Below are positions 1-7,743 of a DNA stretch of 14,772 nucleotides, piece after piece. Source of the DNA: JAVVRP01 sp036654655 (GTDB taxonomy: Bacteria; Bacillota; Clostridia; Christensenellales; UBA1242); contig JAVVRP010000015.1 of the NCBI GenBank assembly GCA_036654655.1, forward strand, positions 1 to 14,772. The letters run 5' to 3'. Both the position numbers and the translations under genes were made by a program. The notes beneath the pieces are model-generated. The model was not told the origin of the DNA and ran no database searches. It was given only the letters and a program-made list of their open reading frames with translations. Within the stretch, counting starts at the first letter, position 1, and the number at the start of each line of letters is the position of its first letter.

Positions 1-1336
<1,336 letters not shown>

Positions 1337-1346
1337 TTTGTTTATA

Positions 1347-1374
1347 CTGCCAAATACGTTTCCGTTTTTGACAG
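1347..1374 (-). other. Hairpin with GAAA tetraloop just upstream of mature 23S
   Basis: In the minus-strand transcript the arms CTGTCAAAAACG and CGTATTTGGCAG pair over 12 positions, with one A-A mismatch and one G-U pair, around the GNRA tetraloop GAAA. It ends about 10 nt before the expected mature 5' end of 23S rRNA. No U-tract follows, so it is not a terminator. It could be a precursor-processing element or a fold that guides maturation by RNase III or Mini-III; the sequence does not say which. Confidence 0.55.
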
Positions 1375-1466
1375 TTAAGACGATATTATGGAATCATTTT
1401 TTATTTTTAGCATTTTCACTTTGTTTTGTTAATTAAACTCAGCGTAAATTGTTTTTTATACGTTTG

Positions 1467-1513
1467 ATTTGTATTACAAAAAAATTTTACTGATTTGTAT
1501 TATATTTGTATTA
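1467..1513. repeat. Three direct copies of ATTTGTATTA
   Basis: Identical 10-mers ATTTGTATTA start at 1467, 1493 and 1504 (spacings 26 and 11 bp). The first two are identical over 12 bp (TGATTTGTATTA). The second and third overlap or touch the TATAAT of the proximal 23S promoter candidate on the minus strand. The regular placement suggests protein binding sites, but in AT-rich DNA a chance origin cannot be excluded. Confidence 0.5.
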
Positions 1514-1528
1514 TCCATTCTATGTAAT
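1499..1528 (-). promoter_or_regulatory. Candidate proximal 23S promoter (P2)
   Basis: On the minus strand a perfect TATAAT lies at 1504-1499, with ATTACA (4 of 6 to TTGACA) at 1528-1523 and an 18-bp spacer. A perfect TTGACA at 1534-1529 is also present, but it would need a 15-bp spacer to TAATAC (1513-1508) or 24 bp to TATAAT. Transcription would start about 160 nt upstream of mature 23S. Confidence 0.45.
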
Positions 1529-1546
1529 TGTCAAAGTTCAATTTTG

Positions 1547-1586
1547 CTGAAAACAGCAGTTTTCAGACACTCCCTCTCGGGTTGTG
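1547..1586 (-). other. Two leader hairpins downstream of distal 23S promoter
   Basis: In the minus-strand RNA the first hairpin is CAC-AA-CCC, GAGA tetraloop, GGG-A-GTG (1586-1568). It is followed at once by a perfect 8-bp stem CTGAAAAC, loop TGCT, GTTTTCAG (1566-1547). No U-run follows either stem. The segment TGTCTGAAAACT resembles the boxA-like CTTTGAAAACT seen in Firmicutes rRNA leaders, so an antitermination role is possible but unproven. Confidence 0.45.
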
Positions 1587-1593
1587 CATTGAT

Positions 1594-1622
1594 AATTTAC
1601 CACACCAAGACAGTTGTGTCAA
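1594..1622 (-). promoter_or_regulatory. Candidate distal 23S promoter (P1)
   Basis: On the minus strand a perfect TTGACA at 1622-1617 is followed after 17 bp by TAAATT (1599-1594; 4 of 6 to TATAAT). The upstream flank (about 1623-1680) is almost pure A/T and could act as an UP element. A start near 1587 would place the hairpin pair at the very 5' end of the transcript. Tandem promoters are usual for rRNA operons in Firmicutes. Confidence 0.5.
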
Positions 1623-1788
1623 CAACTATTTCTTATTATTTCAATAAATTTATAACTTTTTTACACTTATTTTTACATTTTCCGAACACACGGCACATCG
1701 TCTGATTTTTATACATTTTTTAGTTAAAATTATGCTGTTTTTTTGAAAAAATTATTTAAAACTATAAAATTATTTGTATATTTTTTAA

Positions 1789-2709
1789 TTAAAATAAACT
1801 TACAACAATGCCAACTGTTACACCTATTAAATATAGTAGCCCAATTATTGCAAGTGTTTGCTTCCAATTTTTGTTTTTTGCCAATACCAAAAGTCCAACA
1901 CCACTTCCCGCACACAAACCAGCAACGAGTGCCGAAAAAGACAGCCCACCCGCAAGATAAAAATCCACAAGAAAAACGGATGCCGCGCAATTTGGAATCA
2001 TTCCAACCAGCGGTGCAAGCAAAATTGACAGTATTGAATTCTCTCCAAAAAAGCGTGAAAGATTTTCTATTCCAACACTTTCAACAATTAAACCTATTAA
2101 AATGTTTGCAATTAATATGTATAACAATATTGTTGCCGTATGCTTTATGGCAGAAACAAAAATATTTGTGCCACAACAATTGCATTCATGGCAATGTTCA
2201 TGCTCGTGGCTTTCATGAAGTTTTTCACATGCAGGCCCGCAAACGTGTTCCAGTTCTTCCAAATCTTTATAAACTATTTGTGTTTGTTTTTTATTTACAC
2301 GTTTTTTTTCATACAAATGAATAATAAAATCAATTAAATATCCAAAAAATAAGGCTGCAACAATTTTTATGCCAATAAGCAAAAACATTGTTCCAACTTT
2401 TTCTGGATATCCCAAAAAAATTGGAATTGCTTCATCCGACGTGGAAACAAACACTGCAATAAGTGCGCCTAATGTTATAGTTTTTTTGTTAAATAGGTCT
2501 GCCATAACACTTGAAAAACCGCATTGCGGAATTGCTCCAAGAAAACTGCCAACTGCTGGACCTGCCCATTTTGCTTTTTTAAAAAATATTTTTGATTTGA
2601 TTGTTTCTGAATGTGCAAAAAATTCTACCAATAAATACACCAAAAGCAACACTGGTGTTATTGACGCTGTGTCTAAAACTGCTTCTAACAGTACATCCCA
2701 GATTTTCAT
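1789..2709 (-). CDS. ArsP_2-family heavy-metal/manganese efflux permease
   Basis: A 306-residue integral membrane protein of the permease family annotated as 'putative manganese transporter' or 'arsenic efflux protein' (ArsP_2). It has two homologous halves: the first contains GAIPQCGFSSVMADLF (about 58-73) and a later STSDEAIP motif, and the second contains GMIPNCAASVFLVDFYLAGG (about 237-256) and a Gly-rich GLCAGSGVGLL. Roughly eight to ten hydrophobic segments are visible. Between the halves (about 140-185) is a cytosolic-looking Cys/His-rich loop with HVCGPAC, HESHEHEHCHECNCC, well suited to binding a soft or transition metal. The substrate cannot be set from sequence. The ATG at 2709 is the only plausible start because an in-frame stop lies just upstream. 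It has no Shine-Dalgarno sequence and sits 6 bp after an extended -10, so translation may be leaderless. It is divergent from the DnaD gene and lies upstream of the 23S gene on the same strand. Confidence 0.85.
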   Translation of the reverse strand: MKIWDVLLEAVLDTASITPVLLLVYLLVEFFAHSETIKSKIFFKKAKWAGPAVGSFLGAIPQCGFSSVMADLFNKKTITLGALIAVFVSTSDEAIPIFLGYPEKVGTMFLLIGIKIVAALFFGYLIDFIIHLYEKKRVNKKQTQIVYKDLEELEHVCGPACEKLHESHEHEHCHECNCCGTNIFVSAIKHTATILLYILIANILIGLIVESVGIENLSRFFGENSILSILLAPLVGMIPNCAASVFLVDFYLAGGLSFSALVAGLCAGSGVGLLVLAKNKNWKQTLAIIGLLYLIGVTVGIVVSLF

Positions 2710-2715
2710 GTGGGG

Positions 2716-2744
2716 AGTATATCACTATTAATTTCATAAAGCAA
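2716..2744 (-). promoter_or_regulatory. Permease promoter with extended -10, leaderless arrangement
   Basis: On the minus strand AGTG-A-TATACT (2725-2716) is an extended -10. Seventeen bp upstream is TTGCTT (2744-2739; 3 of 6). Counting 7 nt from the -10 places the transcription start at or next to the A of the ATG at 2709, and the six intervening bases CCCCAC contain no ribosome binding site. Confidence 0.55.
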
Positions 2745-2757
2745 ATATTTTTTGTAT

Positions 2758-2786
2758 TTGAAAAATTAACATGCTTGTGATATACT
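2758..2786 (+). promoter_or_regulatory. Promoter of the dnaD-dnaI genes
   Basis: TTGAAA (2758-2763) and TATACT (2781-2786) are separated by 17 bp, and TGTG precedes the -10 by one base, giving an extended -10 element. AAAGGA (near 2798-2803) and the ATG at 2810 follow. The 10-mer GTGATATACT (2777-2786) is the exact inverted copy of the permease promoter at 2716-2725. Confidence 0.7.
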
Positions 2787-2809
2787 TATAAAATATAAAG
2801 GATAAAAAA

Positions 2810-4252
2810 ATGGCATTTTGTAAATTTTCTTCCGAGGCAATTATTAATAATTACACACAAATAGACAATTCTTTTTTTGAAACTTTTTTGCCGTCTGCAC
2901 CTGATTCTGCAATTAAGGTCTATTTGTTGGGGTTATATCTTTGTTCCAGCAATCAAACTGAAAACACACTTGAAAGATTTTCTAAAACCTTAAAAATTTC
3001 TGAGCAAGATGCTCTTCAAGCATTTTTGTTTTGGGAAGAACAAGGGCTTGTTTCTGTGCTATCCAGCGAGCCTTTTGAGGTAAGATTTTTGCCGTTAAAA
3101 AATGCCACCATTGGCTCTAAAAAATTTTCCAAAACAAAATATTCTCAATTTACTTTGCAAGCACAAGAAATTTTGTGTGGCAAAATGATTTCACCAAACG
3201 AGTTTTCAGAATATTATTGTTTGATGGACAGTTTGCACATAGAACAAGAAGCCTTGCTTATGATAATTAAATATTGCGTAAAACTTAAAAGCAATGCAGT
3301 TGGTTGGCAATATATAGTTTCTGTTGCAAAAAATTGGGCTTATCAAGGTATTTTAAGTTCAAAAGATGTTGAACAACATTTGTTTGAACTTGAACAACAA
3401 AATGGCGAAATTAACAAGTTGCTTTCACAAATGGGAATTAAACGCATACCAACAATAGAAGAACGCGAAATGTTTAAAAAATGGACATCGGACATGGACT
3501 TTTCACTTTCTACTCTGTTGTTTATTGTTAAAAACCAAAAGCAAACATCAAAAATATTGGGATTTGATAAATTAAATGTAAAAATAAAATCATATTATGA
3601 AGCCAAATTATTTTCGACAACAGAAATACAGGATTTTGAAAATCAAAAACAATCTCTTTTTGAATGCGCTAAGGACGTGTGCAAATCTATTGGCGTATTT
3701 TATGAATCACTTGACCCCGTTGTTGAAAACTACATTTCAAAATGGACAAATATGGGATATGACAATCCAACGTTGTGCAAAATTGCATCATATTGTTTTA
3801 AAAATACAATCAGAACTTTGGATGGCGCGGACAATATTATTAACAAATTTTTTAAACTTGGATTAATTTCTTCAAAGTCTATTGATCAGCATTTGTTTTC
3901 TGTTATTGAAAAGGATCAAAACATAAAAAATATTTTAAACAGTTTAAACATCAGCAGAAACGTGACAAATTGGGATAGATCTTATTACACAACGTGGATT
4001 GACGAATGGCGCATTACAAACGAACTTATGCAAGAAGCCATTAAGCAATCCGCTGGAAAAAGTCAGCCAATGCAATATCTTAACAAAATTTTGTCCGAAT
4101 GGCACATAAAAGGGATTAACACTCTTGAACAGGCAACAAAACAATTTTCAACTGCACCTGTTCAAAAAACACAACAAAATTTTGAGCAACGAGATGTAAG
4201 CAAAGAAACTTTAAACGCCCTATTTCATTCTTTGGACGAGGTGGAAATATGA
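2810..4252 (+). CDS. DnaD-domain replication initiation protein with four DDBH2-like repeats
   Basis: A 480-residue protein of the DnaB/DnaD primosome family of low-GC Gram-positives, which helps open the origin and load the replicative helicase together with the DnaI-type loader. Residues 1-100 look like the N-terminal winged-helix (DDBH1-like) domain (FLPSAPDSAIKVYLLGLYL; LKISEQDALQAFLFWEEQGLV). Four DDBH2-like (PF07261-type) units follow at about 127-190, 215-277, 300-362 and 388-446. Each has a charged/aromatic start, a K-W or D-W element and an ending of the type Y-I-x3-A-x2-W-x3-G-I-x-S. Units 1 and 3 are clearest (GILSSKDVEQHL and GLISSKSIDQHL). B. subtilis DnaD (about 232 aa) has one such unit and DnaB (472 aa) is about this length. 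The start has AAAGGA 7 nt upstream. The stop overlaps the next gene by ATGA, as expected for a coupled primosome pair. Confidence 0.85.
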   Translation: MAFCKFSSEAIINNYTQIDNSFFETFLPSAPDSAIKVYLLGLYLCSSNQTENTLERFSKTLKISEQDALQAFLFWEEQGLVSVLSSEPFEVRFLPLKNATIGSKKFSKTKYSQFTLQAQEILCGKMISPNEFSEYYCLMDSLHIEQEALLMIIKYCVKLKSNAVGWQYIVSVAKNWAYQGILSSKDVEQHLFELEQQNGEINKLLSQMGIKRIPTIEEREMFKKWTSDMDFSLSTLLFIVKNQKQTSKILGFDKLNVKIKSYYEAKLFSTTEIQDFENQKQSLFECAKDVCKSIGVFYESLDPVVENYISKWTNMGYDNPTLCKIASYCFKNTIRTLDGADNIINKFFKLGLISSKSIDQHLFSVIEKDQNIKNILNSLNISRNVTNWDRSYYTTWIDEWRITNELMQEAIKQSAGKSQPMQYLNKILSEWHIKGINTLEQATKQFSTAPVQKTQQNFEQRDVSKETLNALFHSLDEVEI

Positions 4253-5175
4253 AAAATTATGCAATAATTAAGGAAGCAATTAACAATCTTAAAGAAAAAA
4301 TTTTAATAAACAAACAAAAAACACAATCAGAATTGCATGCAAAACTTGCAAAAACAGACTTTTACAAAATTTATGCCGAATTTAAAAAACAAGAACTTGA
4401 CTGTGCAAAAGCGCAATTTTTTAAAACCGAATTTGATAAAAAACAATTAAATGCTTGCAAAAAGCAACTTGACAATATTTTAAACTCACAAAATCTTTTG
4501 TGGGATAACCTTAATTTAAAACCTTTGTGCAGTTATTGCAACGATTTGTTTTTTATTGATTCTAAACCTTGCAAATGTTTAAAAGAAGAAATGAGCAAAA
4601 TATTGATAGCAGATAGTGGATTAAAACACTTGCACAATTTTGAACAATGTAATTTTGAACTTTACGATCAAAATTTAAAAAGTGATATAAAAAACTTTTA
4701 CAGCAAAATGCAAAAATGGTCCAACGGTGAACAACAAAAATACAAAAATATAATTGTAAGCGGACCAACGGGAACTGGCAAAACATTTTTAATTGAGTGC
4801 ATGGCAAACAGCCTTATTTCTTGCGGGAATATTGTTCACTTTTCAACTGCATTTAATATGAATCAAAACTTGCTTAAATTTCACACAACTTTTGATGAGA
4901 ACAAATCAAAATATATTGACCCATATTTAGAATGTGATTATTTGTTTATTGACGACCTTGGAACAGAGCCAATTTTTAAAAATGTTACTGTTGAATATTT
5001 AACGCAAATTATTAGCGAACGAACATTAAACAACAAATATGTTATAATAACAACAAACTTGAAAATAGACGAAATTTTTTCTCGTTATGGAGAACGTTTT
5101 GCCAGCAGATTATTCAACAAAAATATTTCACTTGCCGTTGAACTAAAAAACTCTGATTTAAGATATAAAAAATAG
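4249..5175 (+). CDS. dnaI: DnaI/DnaC-type AAA+ helicase loader
   Basis: A 308-residue ATP-binding protein that loads the replicative DnaB/DnaC helicase. The N-terminal half (1-90) is Lys/Gln-rich and helical. It is followed by a zinc-site Cys cluster C94-x2-C97-x10-C108-x-C110, as in the N-terminal domain of B. subtilis DnaI (311 aa, nearly the same length). The AAA+ core has Walker A GPTGTGKT (172-179), Walker B YLFIDD (231-236), sensor-1 ITTN (267-270) and the box VII-like SRYGERFASRLFN with arginine-finger candidates R283 and R287. The ATG overlaps the stop of the DnaD gene by 4 bp, so the two are translationally coupled; this is the clostridial counterpart of dnaB-dnaI. No terminator is visible between its stop and the germination operon. 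Confidence 0.9.
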   Translation: MKNYAIIKEAINNLKEKILINKQKTQSELHAKLAKTDFYKIYAEFKKQELDCAKAQFFKTEFDKKQLNACKKQLDNILNSQNLLWDNLNLKPLCSYCNDLFFIDSKPCKCLKEEMSKILIADSGLKHLHNFEQCNFELYDQNLKSDIKNFYSKMQKWSNGEQQKYKNIIVSGPTGTGKTFLIECMANSLISCGNIVHFSTAFNMNQNLLKFHTTFDENKSKYIDPYLECDYLFIDDLGTEPIFKNVTVEYLTQIISERTLNNKYVIITTNLKIDEIFSRYGERFASRLFNKNISLAVELKNSDLRYKK

Positions 5176-5182
5176 CACACAA

Positions 5183-5211
5183 GTATATTAATTTATTTTT
5201 TGAGCAAATTA
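5183..5211 (+). promoter_or_regulatory. Candidate sigma-G (forespore) promoter of the ger operon
   Basis: GTATA (5183-5187) matches the -35 consensus gnATR of forespore sigma-G. After 17 bp CAAATTA (5205-5211) agrees with the -10 consensus cAtnnTA at all but the third position. A start near 5218 would give a leader of about 15 nt with the GAGGA ribosome binding site right behind it. gerA-type operons are known sigma-G targets in Bacillus and Clostridium. The match is by eye in AT-rich DNA. Confidence 0.45.
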
Positions 5212-5223
5212 TATCCAAATAAT

Positions 5224-5236
5224 GAGGAATAATTTG
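5224..5236 (+). promoter_or_regulatory. Ribosome binding site selecting the TTG start of gerA
   Basis: GAGGA (5224-5228) lies 5 nt before TTG (5234-5236). The in-frame ATG at 5222 has only AT-rich sequence upstream (no Shine-Dalgarno) and would itself overlap this site. The candidate sigma-G transcript would start only a few bases before that ATG, which also favours the TTG. Confidence 0.6.
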
Positions 5237-6658
5237 CAAAAATTTGACAATAAACTGGAAGATATAAAACGGAACTTACAAAACAGTTCTGATGTTGTTG
5301 TTCGCAAACTTTTTGTTAAAAACAAAAACATTGCAATTATTTTTATTGACGGAATGATAAAAATTGATTTGCTTGAACTAAACGTAATTAAACCTATTTT
5401 AACAACAACAAAAAAAATAAACCTAAACACGCTTTTAAAAAATATTTTAAGAGTTAGCCAAGTTTCAAAACTTGAAAATCAAACCGAACTTGAAAACAGT
5501 GTTGTTAAATCTAAAATTGCAATTATTATTGATGGTGAACAAGGTTATTTGGAAATAGGGTTAGAGGGTTATATTCAAAGAACACCCTCCGAGCCTCCAA
5601 CATCCTCAGTTATTATGGGCCCACGTGAAGGCTTTACAGAGGACATTAAAACCAATATTTCTTTAATTAGACGAAGACTTTCTGTGTCAACATTAAAAGT
5701 TGAACAAGTTTGTGTTGGCAGAAAAACATGCACAAAAATTGATATTGTTTATTTAACACACGTTGCATCTTGTGAAGTTGTTTCAAAAATTAAAGAACGC
5801 CTAAAAAAAGTGGATGTTGACGGAATTATAGACAGCCATAATATCGCAGTAATTTTGTCCGCAAAGCCCAACAGCATTTTTAAACAGGTTGGAACAAGTG
5901 AAAAACCTGATATTATAACATCAAAACTTTTGGAAGGAAGAGTTGCAATTATTGTTGACGGTTCTCCCATTGTTTTAACTTTGCCTTTTATAATTTTAGA
6001 AGATTTACAAAACAGCAATGATTATTATGCAACACATCATTATGCATCTTTTATAAGAGTAATCAGATGTTTTGGGTTGCTAATAGCCACATTTTTGCCT
6101 GGTGCATACGTGTCGTTTAGACTTTATCATTACAAAATTGTACCACTTAAATATTTAGTTACAATTGCAAATTCAACTCAAAATCTGCCTTTTACACCGT
6201 TTATTGAAATGCTTTTTATTCTTGTGTTATTTCAAATTTTGTATGAAGTTAGTTTGCGTTTGCCTCGCTATTTAGGGCTTGCAACATCAATTGTTGGTGC
6301 GTTGATTTTAGGGGATACAGGTGTTAAAGCAGGCCTAATAAGCCCTCCAACTGTTATTATAATTGCCATGAGTTTAATTTCAATTTACACAGTGTCCGAA
6401 CAAACAGCACAACTAACACTTATTAGATTTTTATTTATAATGATTGGTGGAAGCGTAGGCCTTTTAGGAATTATTGGTGGTGGATTATATTTAATTAATT
6501 ATCTTGCATGTTTTGATTCTTACGGGGCACCATATCTTGCACCTTTTGCACCAAAAATTAAATCAGATTCAAAAGATTCTTTATTTAAAAAACCATTTAC
6601 TCAAATGAAACTTAGCCCACAGTCGTTTTATAACAAAAATAAAGTGAGGCAAAAATGA
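5234..6658 (+). CDS. gerA: Spore germinant receptor subunit A (GerA family)
   Basis: About 474 residues from the preferred TTG start (478 from the alternative ATG at 5222). GerA-family proteins sit in the inner spore membrane and, with B and C subunits, sense germinants. The soluble N-terminal half carries the family signature GPREGFTE (about 129-136) followed by TNISLIRRRL. It also has three hydrophobic IAII-x-DG segments (near 36, 96 and 238), matching the paired N-terminal subdomains of the family. The C-terminal half has about five to six membrane segments (roughly 275-425), including the conserved stretch EVSLRLPRYLGLATSIVGAL and SPPTVIIIA. Length is normal for the family. It is the first gene of gerABC; the stop overlaps gerB by ATGA. 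Expression in the forespore is expected from the sigma-G-like promoter. No frameshift or missing domain is seen. Confidence 0.92.
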   Translation: MQKFDNKLEDIKRNLQNSSDVVVRKLFVKNKNIAIIFIDGMIKIDLLELNVIKPILTTTKKINLNTLLKNILRVSQVSKLENQTELENSVVKSKIAIIIDGEQGYLEIGLEGYIQRTPSEPPTSSVIMGPREGFTEDIKTNISLIRRRLSVSTLKVEQVCVGRKTCTKIDIVYLTHVASCEVVSKIKERLKKVDVDGIIDSHNIAVILSAKPNSIFKQVGTSEKPDIITSKLLEGRVAIIVDGSPIVLTLPFIILEDLQNSNDYYATHHYASFIRVIRCFGLLIATFLPGAYVSFRLYHYKIVPLKYLVTIANSTQNLPFTPFIEMLFILVLFQILYEVSLRLPRYLGLATSIVGALILGDTGVKAGLISPPTVIIIAMSLISIYTVSEQTAQLTLIRFLFIMIGGSVGLLGIIGGGLYLINYLACFDSYGAPYLAPFAPKIKSDSKDSLFKKPFTQMKLSPQSFYNKNKVRQK

Positions 6659-7743
6659 ACCAAAATGTTTCTGCAAGGCAAGTTGGAATGTTTGCAATTA
6701 TTTCACTTTTTGCATTAAAACTTTTATTTTTGCCATCTTTTTTGTTTGAAGATTCCAACAATTATTCAATTTTTGAATTTGCAGTTTTAATATGTGTGGA
6801 TATTATTTTTTTGTTTTTAATTTTAAAAGTAAAACAAAAATATCCTGATAAAACATTTTTTTCTTTAATTGTAAAAATTTTTGGAAATTTTTTTTCAAAA
6901 ATTATATTTATTGCTTTAACACTTTTTTTTATGATAAAGTTTTTGTATCTTGGTGCAGAAAGTTACAATTACTTGCGTGATGCACTTTTGGACGAGGCAA
7001 ATATTGTTTTATTTTTGGTTTGTTTTTTGCCCGTTGTTAATGTTTTGGCGTGGAATGGAATAAAAGGGCTTTTTAGAACCAACGAGTTCTTTTTTGTTAT
7101 ATTGCTTGTTTGTTTTATTCTTTGCATTTGGTTTTCATTTGGAACAACAACCGAACCTTTGTTTTTTGATTTTGGAGAATTTAAAGTTGACCGATTTTTA
7201 AATAGCACACTATCACGATTTATGTGGTTTGGAGATTTTTTATTTGTTGCAATAATTTTGGACAAATTGCCAGCCAAAAAAAAAGACCACCGCAAAATCT
7301 TTGCCTATGCAGTTTTGGGCGTTATATTTTTATTGTTTTTTATGTTTGCATTTTTAAGACTGTTCCAAAACACAAGTTTTTTACATTCAAATGCAATTTC
7401 CGAAATAACTCAGTTTAATGGAGAATTTGCACATGTTGGAAAAATTGAAATTATTTCTATTGGTTTTATTATGTTCACAGTGTTTTTTCAGGGAGCATTG
7501 TTCATTTTTTGTGGTAAAGAATGTGCAACAAACATTGTAAATAATCCACTAGGTTGCCAAACTTTTATTTGCACCGTTCCAGTGGTTACGTCCATTTTTA
7601 TTGTACCGGGAGTTTTGGGTGCATCTCAAATTTTATATTGGTCTTCCATGTTTTTATCACCCGTTTTATTTGTTTTTTTTACAATATTTTTTTTGATAAC
7701 ACTTTTAAAAAAAAATAAAAAATTAAAAGAGAGACCATCATGA
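6655..7743 (+). CDS. gerB: Spore germinant receptor subunit B (GerB family, APC-type permease fold)
   Basis: A 362-residue, very hydrophobic protein with about ten membrane segments spread over the whole length. This is typical of GerAB-type subunits (usually 360-370 aa), which belong to the amino acid/polyamine/organocation transporter superfamily and form the germinant-binding pocket. The start NQNVSARQVGMFAIISLFALKLLFLPSF matches the opening helix of the family (ISxxQ, unwound Gly/Pro region). A W-F-G-D-F segment lies near residue 190. It overlaps gerA and gerC by 4 bp each (ATGA), so the three subunits are translationally coupled in fixed order. Which germinant it binds cannot be read from the sequence. 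Confidence 0.9.
   Translation: MNQNVSARQVGMFAIISLFALKLLFLPSFLFEDSNNYSIFEFAVLICVDIIFLFLILKVKQKYPDKTFFSLIVKIFGNFFSKIIFIALTLFFMIKFLYLGAESYNYLRDALLDEANIVLFLVCFLPVVNVLAWNGIKGLFRTNEFFFVILLVCFILCIWFSFGTTTEPLFFDFGEFKVDRFLNSTLSRFMWFGDFLFVAIILDKLPAKKKDHRKIFAYAVLGVIFLLFFMFAFLRLFQNTSFLHSNAISEITQFNGEFAHVGKIEIISIGFIMFTVFFQGALFIFCGKECATNIVNNPLGCQTFICTVPVVTSIFIVPGVLGASQILYWSSMFLSPVLFVFFTIFFLITLLKKNKKLKERPS

Larger units (their letters stand above)
1337..1788 (-). promoter_or_regulatory. 23S rRNA upstream leader and promoter region (no 16S or tRNA)
   Basis: This 452-bp stretch without a gene separates the 23S 5' end from the stop codon of the co-directional permease gene. It contains no 16S 3' end (no anti-Shine-Dalgarno CACCTCCTTTCT-type sequence) and no tRNA T-loop signature on either strand. 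Read towards the 23S it holds an A/T-rich block that could act as an UP element (about 1623-1680), a candidate promoter (1594-1622), two hairpins (1547-1586), a second candidate promoter (1499-1528) overlapped by three direct repeats (1467-1513), and a GAAA-capped hairpin just before the mature 5' end (1347-1374). The arrangement looks like a dedicated rRNA promoter and leader rather than a 16S-23S spacer. This is inference from motifs. Confidence 0.6.

Noticed and set aside
1469..1705. Open frame of 78 codons in the 23S upstream region
   Set aside because: It starts at a non-ATG codon without a Shine-Dalgarno, runs antisense through the promoter/leader motifs, and has only the Phe/Ile/Leu composition expected of AT-rich noncoding DNA.
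1337..1788. tRNA or 16S remnant in the 23S upstream region
   Set aside because: No T-loop GGTTCGAATCC-like sequence, cloverleaf arms or 16S 3'-end signature on either strand.
1743..2324. 193-codon plus-strand frame
   Set aside because: It is the antisense shadow of the permease gene; the minus-strand reading has clear membrane-protein family motifs.
2710..2809. Manganese (yybP-ykoY) or other riboswitch upstream of the permease
   Set aside because: Only about 70 bp separate the two divergent promoters and the permease transcript appears to have no leader, so there is no room for an aptamer.
5222..5224. ATG at 5222 as the start of gerA
   Set aside because: No ribosome binding site precedes it, while GAGGA sits at proper distance from the in-frame TTG at 5234; not excluded.
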